This document shows positions 1 through 8,559 of a stretch of DNA of 64,000 nucleotides, piece by piece. Source of the stretch: Closterium sp. NIES-65 (taxonomy: Eukaryota; Streptophyta; Zygnematophyceae; Desmidiales; Closteriaceae). The notes below the pieces were generated by a model. The model saw only the letters and a program-made list of their open reading frames with translations. It was not told the DNA's origin and made no database searches. Each line of letters begins with the position of its first letter. Positions within the stretch are counted from its first letter, which is position 1. The position numbers were made by a program, and so were the translations under genes. The DNA is taken from assembly GCA_948144175.1 (NCBI GenBank), contig CANXME010000251.1:55256-119255 (forward strand), written 5' to 3'.

Positions 1-1137
1 TCGCAGCTTCCCGGGCTCACAAGCGCCCTTATATGGGGACGGTTTTTCATGCGGCGGGCCCGTTTGAAGGCAAAAAGAGCTGGAATCTCGTCCCAAGGTA
101 TATAGGATTGTGTCAAACACGATCGTGGTGGGCGGTCCAGGATTCGAATAACATTGCTTCACATTTTATACCGGTACGGATTTCTCGGCTTCCCGGGCTC
201 ACAAACGCCCTTATATGGGGACGGGTTTTCATGCGGCGGGCCCGTTTGAAGGCAAAAAGAGCTGGAATCTCGTCCCAAGGTATATAGGATTGTGTCAAAC
301 ACGATCGTGGTGGGCGGTCCAGGATTCGAATAACATTGCTTTATATTTTATACCAGTACGGATTTCGCAGCTTCCCAGGCTCACAAACGCCCTTATATGG
401 GGACGGGTTTTCATGCGGCCGGCCTGTTTAAAGGCAAAAAGAGCTGGAATCTCGTCCCAAGTTATCTAGGATTGTGGCAAACACGATCGTGCTGGGCGGT
501 CCAGGATCCGAGTAACATTGCGTCACATTTTATACCGGTACGGATTTTGCAGCTTCCTGGGCTCACAAACGCCCTTATATGGGGACGGTTTTTCATGCGG
601 CGGGCCCGATTGAAGGCAAAAAGAGCCGGAATCTCGTCCCAAAGTATCTAGTAATGTAGCAAACACGATCGTGGTGGGCGGTCCAGGATTCGAATAACAT
701 TGCTTCACATTTTATACCGGTACGGATTTCGCAGCTTCCCGCGCTCACAAACGCCCTTATATGGGGACGGGTTTTCATGCGGCGGGCCCGTTTGAAGGCA
801 AAAAGAGCTGGAATCTCGTCCCAAGGTATCTAGGATTGTGGCAAACACGATCGTGCTGGGCGGTCCAGGATCCGAGTAACATTGCGTCACATTTTATACC
901 AGTACGGATTTCGCAGCTTCCCGGGCTCACAAGCGCCCTTATATGGGGACGGTTTTTCATGCGGCGGGCCCGTTTGAAGGCAAAAAGAGCTGGAATCTCG
1001 TCCCAAGGTATCTAGTAATGTGGCAAACAAGATCGTGGTGGGCGGTCAAGGATTCGAATAACATTGCTTCACATTTTATACCGGTACGGATTTCGCAGCT
1101 TCCCGGGCTCACAAACGCCCTTATATGGGGACGGGTT
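1..1137. repeat. Sat182 satellite array, block 1 (about 6.2 monomers)
   Basis: Tandem repeat with an exact 182-bp period. Landmarks in each monomer are CGCAGCTTCCCGGGCTCAC, CCCTTATATGGGGACGG, TTCATGCGGCGGGCCCG, GGAATCTCGTCCCAAGG, CAAACACGATCGTG, GGGCGGTCCAGGAT and CACATTTTATACCGGTACGG. Two subtypes occur: one reads GTGCTGGGCGG with GGATCCGAGTAAC, the other GTGGTGGGCGG with GGATTCGAATAAC; they alternate in the last four monomers. The array begins at or before the window edge and is cut at 1137 by a copia insertion inside a monomer. A unit near 180 bp is typical of nucleosome-length centromeric satellites in plants; centromere identity here is inference. Short open frames recur every monomer and are not regarded as genes. 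Confidence 0.95.
1133..1137. other. Target-site duplication of copia copy 1, left side (GGGTT)
   Basis: GGGTT directly precedes the LTR end and is repeated directly after the other LTR at 8555-8559. Removing the element and one GGGTT restores the normal monomer sequence ACGGGTTTTCATGCGG. A 5-bp duplication is usual for copia integrases. Confidence 0.93.
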
Positions 1138-1269
1138 TGAGAAATTATGAACGAGAATGAAATGACTATGAATGAAGTGAGTACAAATAGGAAACCCTAG
1201 TTGGGTTGTACCCCCTATGGGATACCCCACTATAGCCTACACAACTAAGTAAGCTATAATATTCTGACA
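1138..1269 (-). repeat. 3' LTR of copia copy 1
   Basis: Matches 8423-8554 over all 132 bp except T at 1145 (A in the partner) and A at 1243 (G in the partner). Read on the minus strand it starts TGTCAGAATATTATAG and ends TTTCTCA, so it keeps the TG...CA ends. It contains the telo-box-like motif CTAGGGTTT and AT-rich stretches (ATATTATAG, GCTATAG) that could act as a core promoter, which is not provable here. Confidence 0.95.
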
Positions 1270-1279
1270 CACCCCCATA
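1270..1279 (-). promoter_or_regulatory. Polypurine-tract-like plus-strand primer site, copy 1
   Basis: Directly before the 3' LTR on the minus strand the sequence reads TATGGGGGTG, a short G tract where LTR elements carry the polypurine tract that primes plus-strand DNA synthesis. The tract is short and ends in TG, so the exact primer limits are uncertain. Confidence 0.65.
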
Positions 1280-1461
1280 GGCAAAGTGGGGGAGAACAAG
1301 GGGTCACAAGACCAGTCAAGCAAAGCAAGGCAAAGCTCAGGGTGGATCACAAAGTCACCACACATTCCGAGCACAAGTTCAAAAGGCCAAAAGGCCAGTT
1401 CACACGCAAGAGCATATATAGAAATATACAAGAGTATATATAGGTCAAGGTACAAGCAAGG
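1280..1461 (-). other. 3' untranslated segment of copia copy 1
   Basis: Lies between the Gag-Pol stop and the primer tract. It holds an AT-rich stretch with two TATATA blocks (about 1413-1443) and A/G-rich sequence, with no further open frame of note and no env-like gene. The segment is nearly identical at 9430-9611. Confidence 0.75.
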
Positions 1462-4400
1462 TCAAGAAGCGAGCAAGTGAGGTAAGACAGGCACAAGACC
1501 CAGCTGCGTGCAACAACGCTGATGATCACAAGGCGCAAGTGCCTTGGTGAAGACATCAGCAGTGTTGGCCTCAGAGGCCACGTACGCAAGTCGCAACTGT
1601 CCACGCTGCTGTAGCTCACGAGCAAGAAAGTAGCGAAGAGCAATGTGCTTTGTCCTGTGCTCCAGTCGCTGCTCACGACACAAGGCCAGCATGGCCTTGT
1701 TGTCGACGTACAGGACTGGAGGAGAACGAGGCGGCTCTCCAAGGTCGGTCAGCAGGTAGGTGAGCCAGCGAAGCTCCTGTGCAGCCATGGCCCCGGCGTA
1801 GATCTCAGCCTCACAACTGGAGCCGAGAACAGAAGACGAGCGGGTAGCCCGCCACGAGACAGAGCCGGAACCAAGGCTGAAGGTGTAACCCTGTGACGAC
1901 CGCTGCGTAGCCTGGTCGTCAGCCCAAGAAGCGTCCGCGTGCCCAGTGAGGACCACTGGACTGCGCCCTCCAAGCACTAGCCCCATGCCCGACGTACTGC
2001 ACAAGTAGCGCAACACCCTCTTCGCTGCAGCCATGTGCTCTGGTCGGTGTCTCCCAGGAGCAACATAGCGTGCGAGAATGCTAAGAGGGTATGCAAGGTC
2101 AGGTCGTGTGCAGGTCATCAGGTACATGAGGCAGCCAACAAGCTCTGCATACGGGCCACTCGACTCTACGGACTCATCCAAAGGCAGAGCTGAGAGCGAG
2201 TGGCGAGTAGGCAGAGGAGTGGCCTGAGGCGAGGAGTACGTGAAGCCGAAGCGCTGAAGGACCTGCTGCACCATGTGTGACTGAGTCAGGGTAATGGTGC
2301 GGTGTGCTCTGTCCCGGGTGATCTGCAAGCCAAGGTAGCTGCGCAGTTCACCCAGGTCAGTGCACGTGTGTCTCTTCTGCAGCTCGGACTTCACGTAGGC
2401 AAGTCCAGCAGTGTCAGCTGTGGCAAAGACCAAGTCGTCGACGTACACGAGGATGTAGAACGGCGGCAGAGAGGTGTCGGTGCGAAGAAACAGCGACGGG
2501 TCGGCAGTAGACGGAGCAACCCCAAGTGCCGCCAGCGTAGTCCTCAGTGTGTCGTGCCACTCACGTGGCGCCTGGCGGAGACCGTAGACTGGACGCCGGA
2601 GACTCCACTGGGTACCAGGAGGGAAAGACCCAGTGAAGCCAGGTGGGCGACGCAGCCAGATCTCCTCGTGCAGGCTACCCTGCAAGAAAGCAGTGCTGAA
2701 GTCGAGAGAGTGCAGCTCGTAGTCACGGTGAGCAGCAACGTGCAACAGTACCCGAAGAGTGGTCATCTTCGGGGTGGGGGAGAAGGTCTGAAAGTAGTCA
2801 ACCCCTTGCCGCTGACTAAAGCCACGAGCCACGTAACGCGCCTTGAAGACAGGCGGAGAACCCGGCGGCCGCTTCACCCTGAAGATCCACATGCCACTGA
2901 CGATGTTCGCCCCAGGAGGGGGAACAGCGTCAACATAGGTGCCTGTGGACTTCCAGGAAGCCATCTCTGCATCCATAGCTGCCTGCCACTGAGAGGAGTA
3001 GGGACCCTCTATCGCCTCCGCGTAAGAGCGCGGAGTCGGGATGTCTAGTGCATCCGGGTCTCCCTCAGGGGCTAGCAGTACAGACGCAAGATGAGGTGAA
3101 GCGGCAGCCAGACAGTGGAACTCCTCCTGTCTGTCCTCAAGGACGTCCGTGCCAAGGGCACACTCACCCCCGACGGACGGAGGACAGGCCGACTCAGACT
3201 CAGCAACAAGACTAACAGCGTAGTCCAGACGACAGCGCGCAGAAAAGTCAACGAGCTCAGTGACAAGGGAAGACGCAGCAGACGACTCGAAAGAAGGGTC
3301 AGTGACGACAGTAGCGAGGAGACGCGTGACAGTAGGACTGGCAGCACGAAGAGAGTCCGACGCAGGGTCAGCGAGAGTAGGAAGAGAGGACGCAGGAGGA
3401 GAAGGCAAAGGGGCACGCAAGGGAGCAGTGGACGGACGCAGAGACATCTGGTGCGTGCCAGGGACAGGAGGAGGACGCTGACGCGAACCGCGACCACTCG
3501 GGCGTGCAGCACGAACGGGCGACGCAGGACGAGACGCAGGCTCACGACGCTCAGTAAGACCTCCGGTAGGACCAGCGTAGGGAGAAGGAGCAGGCAAAGG
3601 GGAGGCAGGCTGTAGCTGTGACTGTGACGAGACAGGCTGTGGACCCTCTAAGGGAGGAGGAGGAGGACAAGGAGAAGGTGTAAGACCAAGAACCTGCTGC
3701 AGGAGCGGAACGAAGTACGGGCGAGGCCGCGCGGCGACACCAGAAATAGCAGGTACAGCACCAGTACCCCCAGGGGGGGAACCCGCTCCAGCAGCACCTC
3801 TAGCAGCACCTCCAGTAGCTCCAAAACCTCCAGTAGCACCGCCAGTAGGACCGCCAGCGGCAGTCTCAGCGCCAACACCCTCAGCAGCACCAGCTCCTGG
3901 AGAACCCTCAGACCCAGCAGCTCCAGCACCCACAGTACGAGCACCTCCGGGACGCTCGGCAGCAGCACCCTCTGCAGCCGAAGAACCTCCAGCACCAGCA
4001 GCACGCCTCCAGCGCCGGGCAAACCACTCACGCAGCTCCAGCGGGGAGAGTGGCTCTCGGCGAGACGACCCAGGCTCAGCACCCCCAGGTCCAGCACCCC
4101 CAGACACCGCACCCCCAGGCTCAGCACCCCCAGGCTCAGCACCCCCAGGCTCAGCACCCCCAGGCTCAGCACCCCCAGACACCGCACCCCCAGGCTCAGC
4201 ACCCCCAAGCGTAGCGCCCCTAGTCCCAGCACCCTCAGGCTCAGCTCCCGCAGCAGCACCAGAGTCACCAGTGACCTCAACAGGCTCGACCGCGTCTACC
4301 TGGGACACACCTGAAGGGGCAGGACCCTGAGGGGGGAGGGGGTCTACCGGGGGGGGACCTGGTACCAAGAAGAGCGGGGGCGGGGGAAGGGACGGAGTGC

Positions 4401-7377
4401 GGTAGGGGAAGAGGCGGTAGTAGGGTACCGACTCGTCGAACGTGACGTCCTGGGAGGACAGAACACGGCGAGAGGTGGGGTGGTAGAACTGCCACCCAGG
4501 GGCGTCGGGGGGGAACCCCAGGAAGACGCAGGGAGCAGCACAAGGGGACAGCTTGTCCGCAGACAAGTCGCGAACAAACGCCCGAGATCCCCAGACCTGG
4601 AACGCCGACGCATCGCCAACCTTCCCCGTCCACAGCAGGGCTGGGGAGGTCTCCGGTCGGGAGACCTTGGGGTGAAGGTTGATCTGGTGCGCAGCGTACC
4701 TGACCGCAAACGGCCACAGAAAATGGGGAGCTGCCGCATGCATCATAGACGTACGAGCGACGTCCATGACCATGCCAATGCGGCGCTCTGCAATCCCATT
4801 CTGCTGTGGTGAGTCCGGAAGCGTGAAGGACTGACGGATGCCTCGTGCACGACAGTAGGCACTCAGAAGACCAGAGGAGAACTCTCCGCCTCTGTCCGAG
4901 TGCAGACGCAAAACAGGGAAGTCAGCGCCAAAGCTCTTCCGAAGCTGGAGACGAGCTGCGCGGATCCAGTCGATCAGCACCGCAGAGACCTCACCCTTGC
5001 TGCGCAAGGGGAAGACCGTGGTGTAACGCGAGTAGTCGTCAACAACTAGCAGGAAGTAGCGCTCCTGACCCTGTCCACGGACGCGGGCTGGGCCCCACAC
5101 GTCCATGTGAAGCGTCTGCAACGGGGCCTCCGTCGGAGGAAACTGGGAGGCGTGAGGGGCAGCACGCTGGCGCCCCTCAACACAGGGGACACAGGCAGGG
5201 CCAGGGCCCTGAGGAAGGGGAGGGAGGGACCGGGGAAGGCCAGACACAAGAAGACGGGAGGCCATACCTCTGAGCCAAAGCAGAGAGGGGTGGCCAAGGC
5301 GGTGGTGCCAGAGGAGGGTCTCGTGAGAGAGACGACGACACGAACAGGGGGCAGACTCAGGACCAGACCGGGACGCTGCAGCAAACACCTGACCAAACGA
5401 AAGGACCCTACCAGACTCAGCACCTGGAGGAGAAGCAGTGGTCAGTGTGTACAGGCTCAACCCTGGCCGACGTGTAAACGTAGCCAGGTGGCGACCTGTG
5501 CGAGCCTCTGTGCAGTGTGTCACCCGCTGACGAGCAGGAGTGAACTGGTGGACACCCGCATCCTGTAGGTCAGCACCACTCACCAGGTTCGTCGAGAACG
5601 AGGGGAGGTAGAGACCAGACAGGGTGCCAGAGGGGGCCGCCGGGCACGGAAGGACAGTGGAGAAGCGAGACAGGACTGGTCCCCTAGAGGGGTCAGCCAG
5701 GGACACCGCAACCGGCCGACTCAGCGGCGTGAGAGTGGTGCGGTCCCGAAAGAAGGAGCGAGAGGCCCCAGAGTCGAGGGTGAAGGTGTGAGAGGCCAAA
5801 GCCGACACAGTACCTGAGAGCTCAGACTCACCAGTACCTGAGGGCTCAGACGCACTGGCACCTAGAGCAGCAGCCTCACCGGCACCTAGAGCAGCAGTAT
5901 CAATGCCCGGGTCGGGCGGGAAACACAGGTAACAGTTATCCTCATCACTACCAGTCACAGCATACATAGCAGAAAGAATAGCATCAAAGTCAAGATCATA
6001 AATAGCTACACCAGCCCTAGACAGCTCTCCCCAGCGGGGGATCTCAGCGGCATCCGGAAACTGCTGACGCCAGGCGTCGGTCAGGCGGCCAAAGCAGCGG
6101 CGGGCTGTGTGGGTGCCTCCACACCTCTCCCCCGCACGGTCGCCGGTGCGAAGAACGTAGGGGCAGGGACCAAACGCACCACCACGCTGACGCTGCAAGT
6201 ACCACTCACGGAGCTGCTGAGGGGCGGGGACGGCGCGAGAGCGCTGCTGCTGCTGTGGCTGCTGCTGCTGCTGCTGCGGTTGCTGCTGCTGCTGCTGCTG
6301 GCGCTGACCACCTCCAGAGCTGCTCCGCTGGGACGAGCCACTCCGACCCCCGCCACCACCGCCACCCCCGCCTCCACTGCCACTCCCGTCTCCACCGCCA
6401 TCGCCCCCACCGGCACCCTCGCCCCCGCCGCTCCCACCGCCTCCTCCGCTACCGCCTCCGCCGCCACCTCCGCCTCCGCCTCCGCCACCAGTACCTCCAC
6501 TCCCGCCACCACCTCCACCGCCACCCCCACTCCCCCCGCCACCCCCACCTCCTCCACCACTGCCCCCTCTAGCTCCACCCGCTCCCTTGCCCCCCTTGCC
6601 CTTGCCAGCGCGGCGTCTACCACTGGGGGCAGACGCCGCACCGACCGACTCAAAACCAGCGAGGTCGGCCGCAGCGGCAGAGGCGACAGAGGGCAGTAGG
6701 GGGGAAGGAGAACACCCCTCAAAGATGGGGGTGCGAGGGTCACCCCGAGAGGCCCCTACTGCGACGATGCTCTTCTCAGCCGCTAGCAGGGACTCCTCAA
6801 GGAGGTCGACAGTAAGGGTGGTGGGACAGACAGAGAGAAACTGGTCCCTAACGACACGAAGGGACTCAGGGAGATGGGTGACGAGAAAGTAGAGAGTGAT
6901 GTACATGGGAGGAGGGTTTGCGGCGCGGAACTCAGCAGGAAGCGCAGCTCGGTAGCGCGTGTCACTAGCGCGGAGGTGGGTAACGAGGTCAGCGACAGTG
7001 GGAAAGGAAGCGAGGTCAGGGAAGAGAAACGGTAGCATGAGGCGGCTAAGTGTAGCGGAGGAAGGGGAGGAGTAGCGTGCAACTACAGCGTCGTACAAGG
7101 CCTGAGCGGTCTTGCACTGACTTAAGTGGGCACGCTCGGAGGAAGGGAGGTGGCGACGCACAGCAAGACGTGCAGCAGCATCGCGGGTCGCCCACTTGGA
7201 GCGAACGGCAGAGTCAGCATCAGCAGGAGGGGCAGGGACAGCGCCAGAGACAAAGTCAAAGAGAGAGACCTCATCGATCGCATCACACAGTAAGTACAGC
7301 TGCAGGTCTTCAATCCAGACGGCAAAGTCAATGGCCCTCCCCTCAGCGTCAAAAGTCAGAACATTGGGGGTGGCCAT
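1462..7377 (-). CDS. gag-pol: Copia Gag-Pol polyprotein, copy 1 (1971 aa)
   Basis: Single polyprotein for particle formation, maturation, reverse transcription and integration. Seen in order: Gag domain (residues 1-240); Gly/Ser-rich tract (about 260-346); Gln-rich tract (about 360-381); a divergent zinc knuckle with C405, C419, H423, C428; aspartic protease DSGAS with D535; integrase zinc site H692/H696 and C729/C732; integrase core D759, D828, E864 with 35 residues between the last two; a long Pro/Gly linker with AEPGG repeats; reverse transcriptase with D1559 in LDFSTAF and YVDD at 1645-1648; RNase H D1815, E1858, D1892, D1941. All key residues are present and there is no internal stop. 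I chose the ATG of MATPNV (GTCATGG, G at -3 and +4); an in-frame extension upstream begins at GTG. Gag and Pol share one frame without a frameshift, so the Gag:Pol ratio must be set another way. The Gly tract and linker are unusually long for copia. Confidence 0.96.
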   Translation of the reverse strand: MATPNVLTFDAEGRAIDFAVWIEDLQLYLLCDAIDEVSLFDFVSGAVPAPPADADSAVRSKWATRDAAARLAVRRHLPSSERAHLSQCKTAQALYDAVVARYSSPSSATLSRLMLPFLFPDLASFPTVADLVTHLRASDTRYRAALPAEFRAANPPPMYITLYFLVTHLPESLRVVRDQFLSVCPTTLTVDLLEESLLAAEKSIVAVGASRGDPRTPIFEGCSPSPLLPSVASAAAADLAGFESVGAASAPSGRRRAGKGKGGKGAGGARGGSGGGGGGGGGSGGGGGGGGGSGGTGGGGGGGGGGGGGSGGGGGSGGGEGAGGGDGGGDGSGSGGGGGGGGGGRSGSSQRSSSGGGQRQQQQQQQPQQQQQQPQQQQRSRAVPAPQQLREWYLQRQRGGAFGPCPYVLRTGDRAGERCGGTHTARRCFGRLTDAWRQQFPDAAEIPRWGELSRAGVAIYDLDFDAILSAMYAVTGSDEDNCYLCFPPDPGIDTAALGAGEAAALGASASEPSGTGESELSGTVSALASHTFTLDSGASRSFFRDRTTLTPLSRPVAVSLADPSRGPVLSRFSTVLPCPAAPSGTLSGLYLPSFSTNLVSGADLQDAGVHQFTPARQRVTHCTEARTGRHLATFTRRPGLSLYTLTTASPPGAESGRVLSFGQVFAAASRSGPESAPCSCRRLSHETLLWHHRLGHPSLLWLRGMASRLLVSGLPRSLPPLPQGPGPACVPCVEGRQRAAPHASQFPPTEAPLQTLHMDVWGPARVRGQGQERYFLLVVDDYSRYTTVFPLRSKGEVSAVLIDWIRAARLQLRKSFGADFPVLRLHSDRGGEFSSGLLSAYCRARGIRQSFTLPDSPQQNGIAERRIGMVMDVARTSMMHAAAPHFLWPFAVRYAAHQINLHPKVSRPETSPALLWTGKVGDASAFQVWGSRAFVRDLSADKLSPCAAPCVFLGFPPDAPGWQFYHPTSRRVLSSQDVTFDESVPYYRLFPYRTPSLPPPPLFLVPGPPPVDPLPPQGPAPSGVSQVDAVEPVEVTGDSGAAAGAEPEGAGTRGATLGGAEPGGAVSGGAEPGGAEPGGAEPGGAEPGGAVSGGAGPGGAEPGSSRREPLSPLELREWFARRWRRAAGAGGSSAAEGAAAERPGGARTVGAGAAGSEGSPGAGAAEGVGAETAAGGPTGGATGGFGATGGAARGAAGAGSPPGGTGAVPAISGVAARPRPYFVPLLQQVLGLTPSPCPPPPPLEGPQPVSSQSQLQPASPLPAPSPYAGPTGGLTERREPASRPASPVRAARPSGRGSRQRPPPVPGTHQMSLRPSTAPLRAPLPSPPASSLPTLADPASDSLRAASPTVTRLLATVVTDPSFESSAASSLVTELVDFSARCRLDYAVSLVAESESACPPSVGGECALGTDVLEDRQEEFHCLAAASPHLASVLLAPEGDPDALDIPTPRSYAEAIEGPYSSQWQAAMDAEMASWKSTGTYVDAVPPPGANIVSGMWIFRVKRPPGSPPVFKARYVARGFSQRQGVDYFQTFSPTPKMTTLRVLLHVAAHRDYELHSLDFSTAFLQGSLHEEIWLRRPPGFTGSFPPGTQWSLRRPVYGLRQAPREWHDTLRTTLAALGVAPSTADPSLFLRTDTSLPPFYILVYVDDLVFATADTAGLAYVKSELQKRHTCTDLGELRSYLGLQITRDRAHRTITLTQSHMVQQVLQRFGFTYSSPQATPLPTRHSLSALPLDESVESSGPYAELVGCLMYLMTCTRPDLAYPLSILARYVAPGRHRPEHMAAAKRVLRYLCSTSGMGLVLGGRSPVVLTGHADASWADDQATQRSSQGYTFSLGSGSVSWRATRSSSVLGSSCEAEIYAGAMAAQELRWLTYLLTDLGEPPRSPPVLYVDNKAMLALCREQRLEHRTKHIALRYFLARELQQRGQLRLAYVASEANTADVFTKALAPCDHQRCCTQLGLVPVLPHLLAS

Positions 7378-7484
7378 GACAGCAGCTGATAGTCTCACCG
7401 GGCTGGAAGAGTCGGGTAGGTCAGCAGCACAGGAACACAGCCCAGGAGCAGCAGTAGTCCCACAGGAGCAGGAGTGCGACTCCT

Positions 7485-7558
7485 CCGGCGGCTCGGGCGG
7501 CTCAGGCGGCTCGGGCTGCTCAGGCGGCTCGGGCGGCTCGGGCGGCTCGCGCGGCTCG
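7485..7558. repeat. 9-bp minisatellite GGCGGCTCG in leader, copy 1
   Basis: Near-perfect head-to-tail GGCGGCTCG units (variants GGCTGCTCA, GGCGGCTCA). The matching tract in copy 2 is nine units (81 bp) longer, showing replication-slippage-type length change since the copies separated. Confidence 0.88.
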
Positions 7559-7654
7559 GGTGACGCAGAGGCTCACGGGCGGCGCGGGCGGCTGCACGGG
7601 CGGCTCACGGGCGGCTGGGGCTGCTCACGGGCGGCACGGTGGGCGGCTGTACGG

Positions 7655-8310
7655 GCGGCTGGGCCGACGGCGGGCCGTAGCGGGGCTGTAGCGGGGCCGG
7701 CGGCGGGCTGTAGCGGGGCTGTAGCGGGGCTGTAGCAGGGCCGACGGCAGGCTGTAGCGGGGCCGACGGCGGGCCGACGGCGGGCTGTAGCGGGGCCGAC
7801 GGCGGGCTGTAGCGGGGCCGACGGCGGGCTGTAGCGGGGCCGGCGGCGGGCTGTAGCGGGGCCGACAGCGGGCTGTAGCGGGGCCGGCGGCGGGCTGTAG
7901 TGGGGCCGACGGCGGGCTGTAGCGGGGGCCGACGGTGGGCTGTAGCGGGGCCGACGGCGGGCTATAGCGGAACCGACGGCGGGCTGGAGCGGGGCCTACA
8001 GTGGGCCGACGGGGTCTAGGCGGGGCCGACGAGGGGCCGTAGCGGGGCCTAGGCGGGCCGACGGGGCCTAAGCGGGGCCGACGCGGGGCCGTAGCGGGGC
8101 CTAAGCGGGGCCGACGAGGCCTAAGCGGGGCCGACAGGGCCTAAGTGGGGCCGACGAGGGGCCGTAGCGGGGCCTAAGTGGGGCCGACGGGGCCTACGCG
8201 GGGCCGACGAGGCCTAAGTGGGGCCAACTAGGGGCCTAAGCGGGGCCGACGAGGGGCCTAAGCGGGGCCGACGAGGGGCCTAAGCGGGGCCGACGAGGGG
8301 CCTAAGCAGG
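7655..8310. repeat. About 22-bp GC-rich tandem repeats in leader, copy 1
   Basis: Two related families run in succession. The first repeats GCGGGGCCGACGGCGGGCTG-type units followed by TA; from about 8000 it changes to GCGGGGCCGACGAGGGGCCT-type units followed by AA. Units vary by small substitutions and length changes. It is noncoding leader of the element. Confidence 0.85.
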
Positions 8311-8344
8311 AGCACGGCGGTAAGGGCGACACGGGGGGGTCGCT

Positions 8345-8401
8345 AAAAAAAAACGCGCGCCTCGGGGCGCGCTTCGGTGGGCCCTAGGAACAGTCCCTAG
8401 G
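8345..8401 (-). promoter_or_regulatory. GC hairpin with T9 tract and paired CCTAGG palindromes near the PBS, copy 1
   Basis: On the minus strand, starting 7 nt past the primer site, two CCTAGG palindromes (8396-8401 and 8383-8388) are followed by a perfect 7-bp stem GCGCGCC/GGCGCGC with a 4-nt loop (8355-8372) and then a run of nine T (8345-8353). Position and self-complementary palindromes resemble retroelement dimerisation/packaging regions. Stem plus T-run also looks like an intrinsic terminator, but this is a eukaryotic element, so that reading is not favoured. Confidence 0.6.
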
Positions 8402-8407
8402 AAGGGA

Positions 8408-8422
8408 CCTGCTCTGATTCCA
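8408..8422 (-). promoter_or_regulatory. Primer binding site, initiator-Met-tRNA-like, copy 1
   Basis: Directly after the 5' LTR on the minus strand the sequence is TGGAATCAGAGCAGG. The usual plant copia site is TGGTATCAGAGC, complementary to the 3' end of initiator tRNA-Met; here position 4 is A instead of T. The same base occurs in copy 2, so it is fixed in this family. Confidence 0.88.
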
Positions 8423-8554
8423 TGAGAAAATATGAACGAGAATGAAATGACTATGAATGAAGTGAGTACAAATAGGAAACCCTAGTTGGGTTGTACCCCC
8501 TATGGGATACCCCACTATAGCCTACACGACTAAGTAAGCTATAATATTCTGACA
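8423..8554 (-). repeat. 5' LTR of copia copy 1
   Basis: 132 bp, TG...CA ends on the minus strand, and 130/132 identical to 1138-1269. As the upstream LTR it would hold the promoter. Carries a private G at 8528 not found in the other three LTRs of this window. Confidence 0.95.
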
Positions 8555-8559
8555 GGGTT
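8555..8559. other. Target-site duplication of copia copy 1, right side (GGGTT)
   Basis: Second copy of the 5-bp GGGTT; after it the interrupted Sat182 monomer resumes in phase with TTCATGCGGCGGGCCCG. Confidence 0.93.

Larger units (their letters stand above)
7378..8407 (-). other. Long GC-rich 5' leader of copia copy 1
   Basis: About 1.03 kb between the primer site and the Gag ATG. It is built mostly of short tandem repeats: 9-bp units near the ATG and roughly 22-bp units further upstream, plus a strong hairpin close to the primer site. No conserved gene was seen. A long structured leader would burden scanning translation and could carry packaging or dimerisation signals; that role is inference. 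Confidence 0.8.
1138..8554 (-). mobile_element. Full-length Ty1/copia LTR retrotransposon, copy 1 (7417 bp)
   Basis: A complete autonomous element on the minus strand. In element order it has: 132-bp 5' LTR, primer binding site, ~1.03 kb GC-rich leader, one Gag-Pol frame, 192-bp 3' untranslated segment, and 132-bp 3' LTR. The order protease, integrase, reverse transcriptase, RNase H places it in Ty1/copia and not gypsy. Its two LTRs differ at 2 of 132 positions, the target duplication is intact and the frame has no stop, so insertion looks recent and the element may still be competent. LTRs of 132 bp are short for plant copia elements. It lies inside a Sat182 monomer and is repeated, with flanking satellite, at 9288-16833. 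Confidence 0.96.

Noticed and set aside
2302-3048. 248-codon plus-strand frame antisense to copia Pol, and similar antisense frames (3115-3615, 6109-6699)
   Set aside because: High-GC coding DNA with few TA-containing codons leaves antisense frames open. They carry no known motif and overlap conserved Pol or Gag low-complexity sequence.
8345-8372. Bacterial-type intrinsic terminator
   Set aside because: A GC stem followed by nine T on the minus strand fits the pattern, but it lies inside a eukaryotic retrotransposon leader, upstream of its own coding frame.
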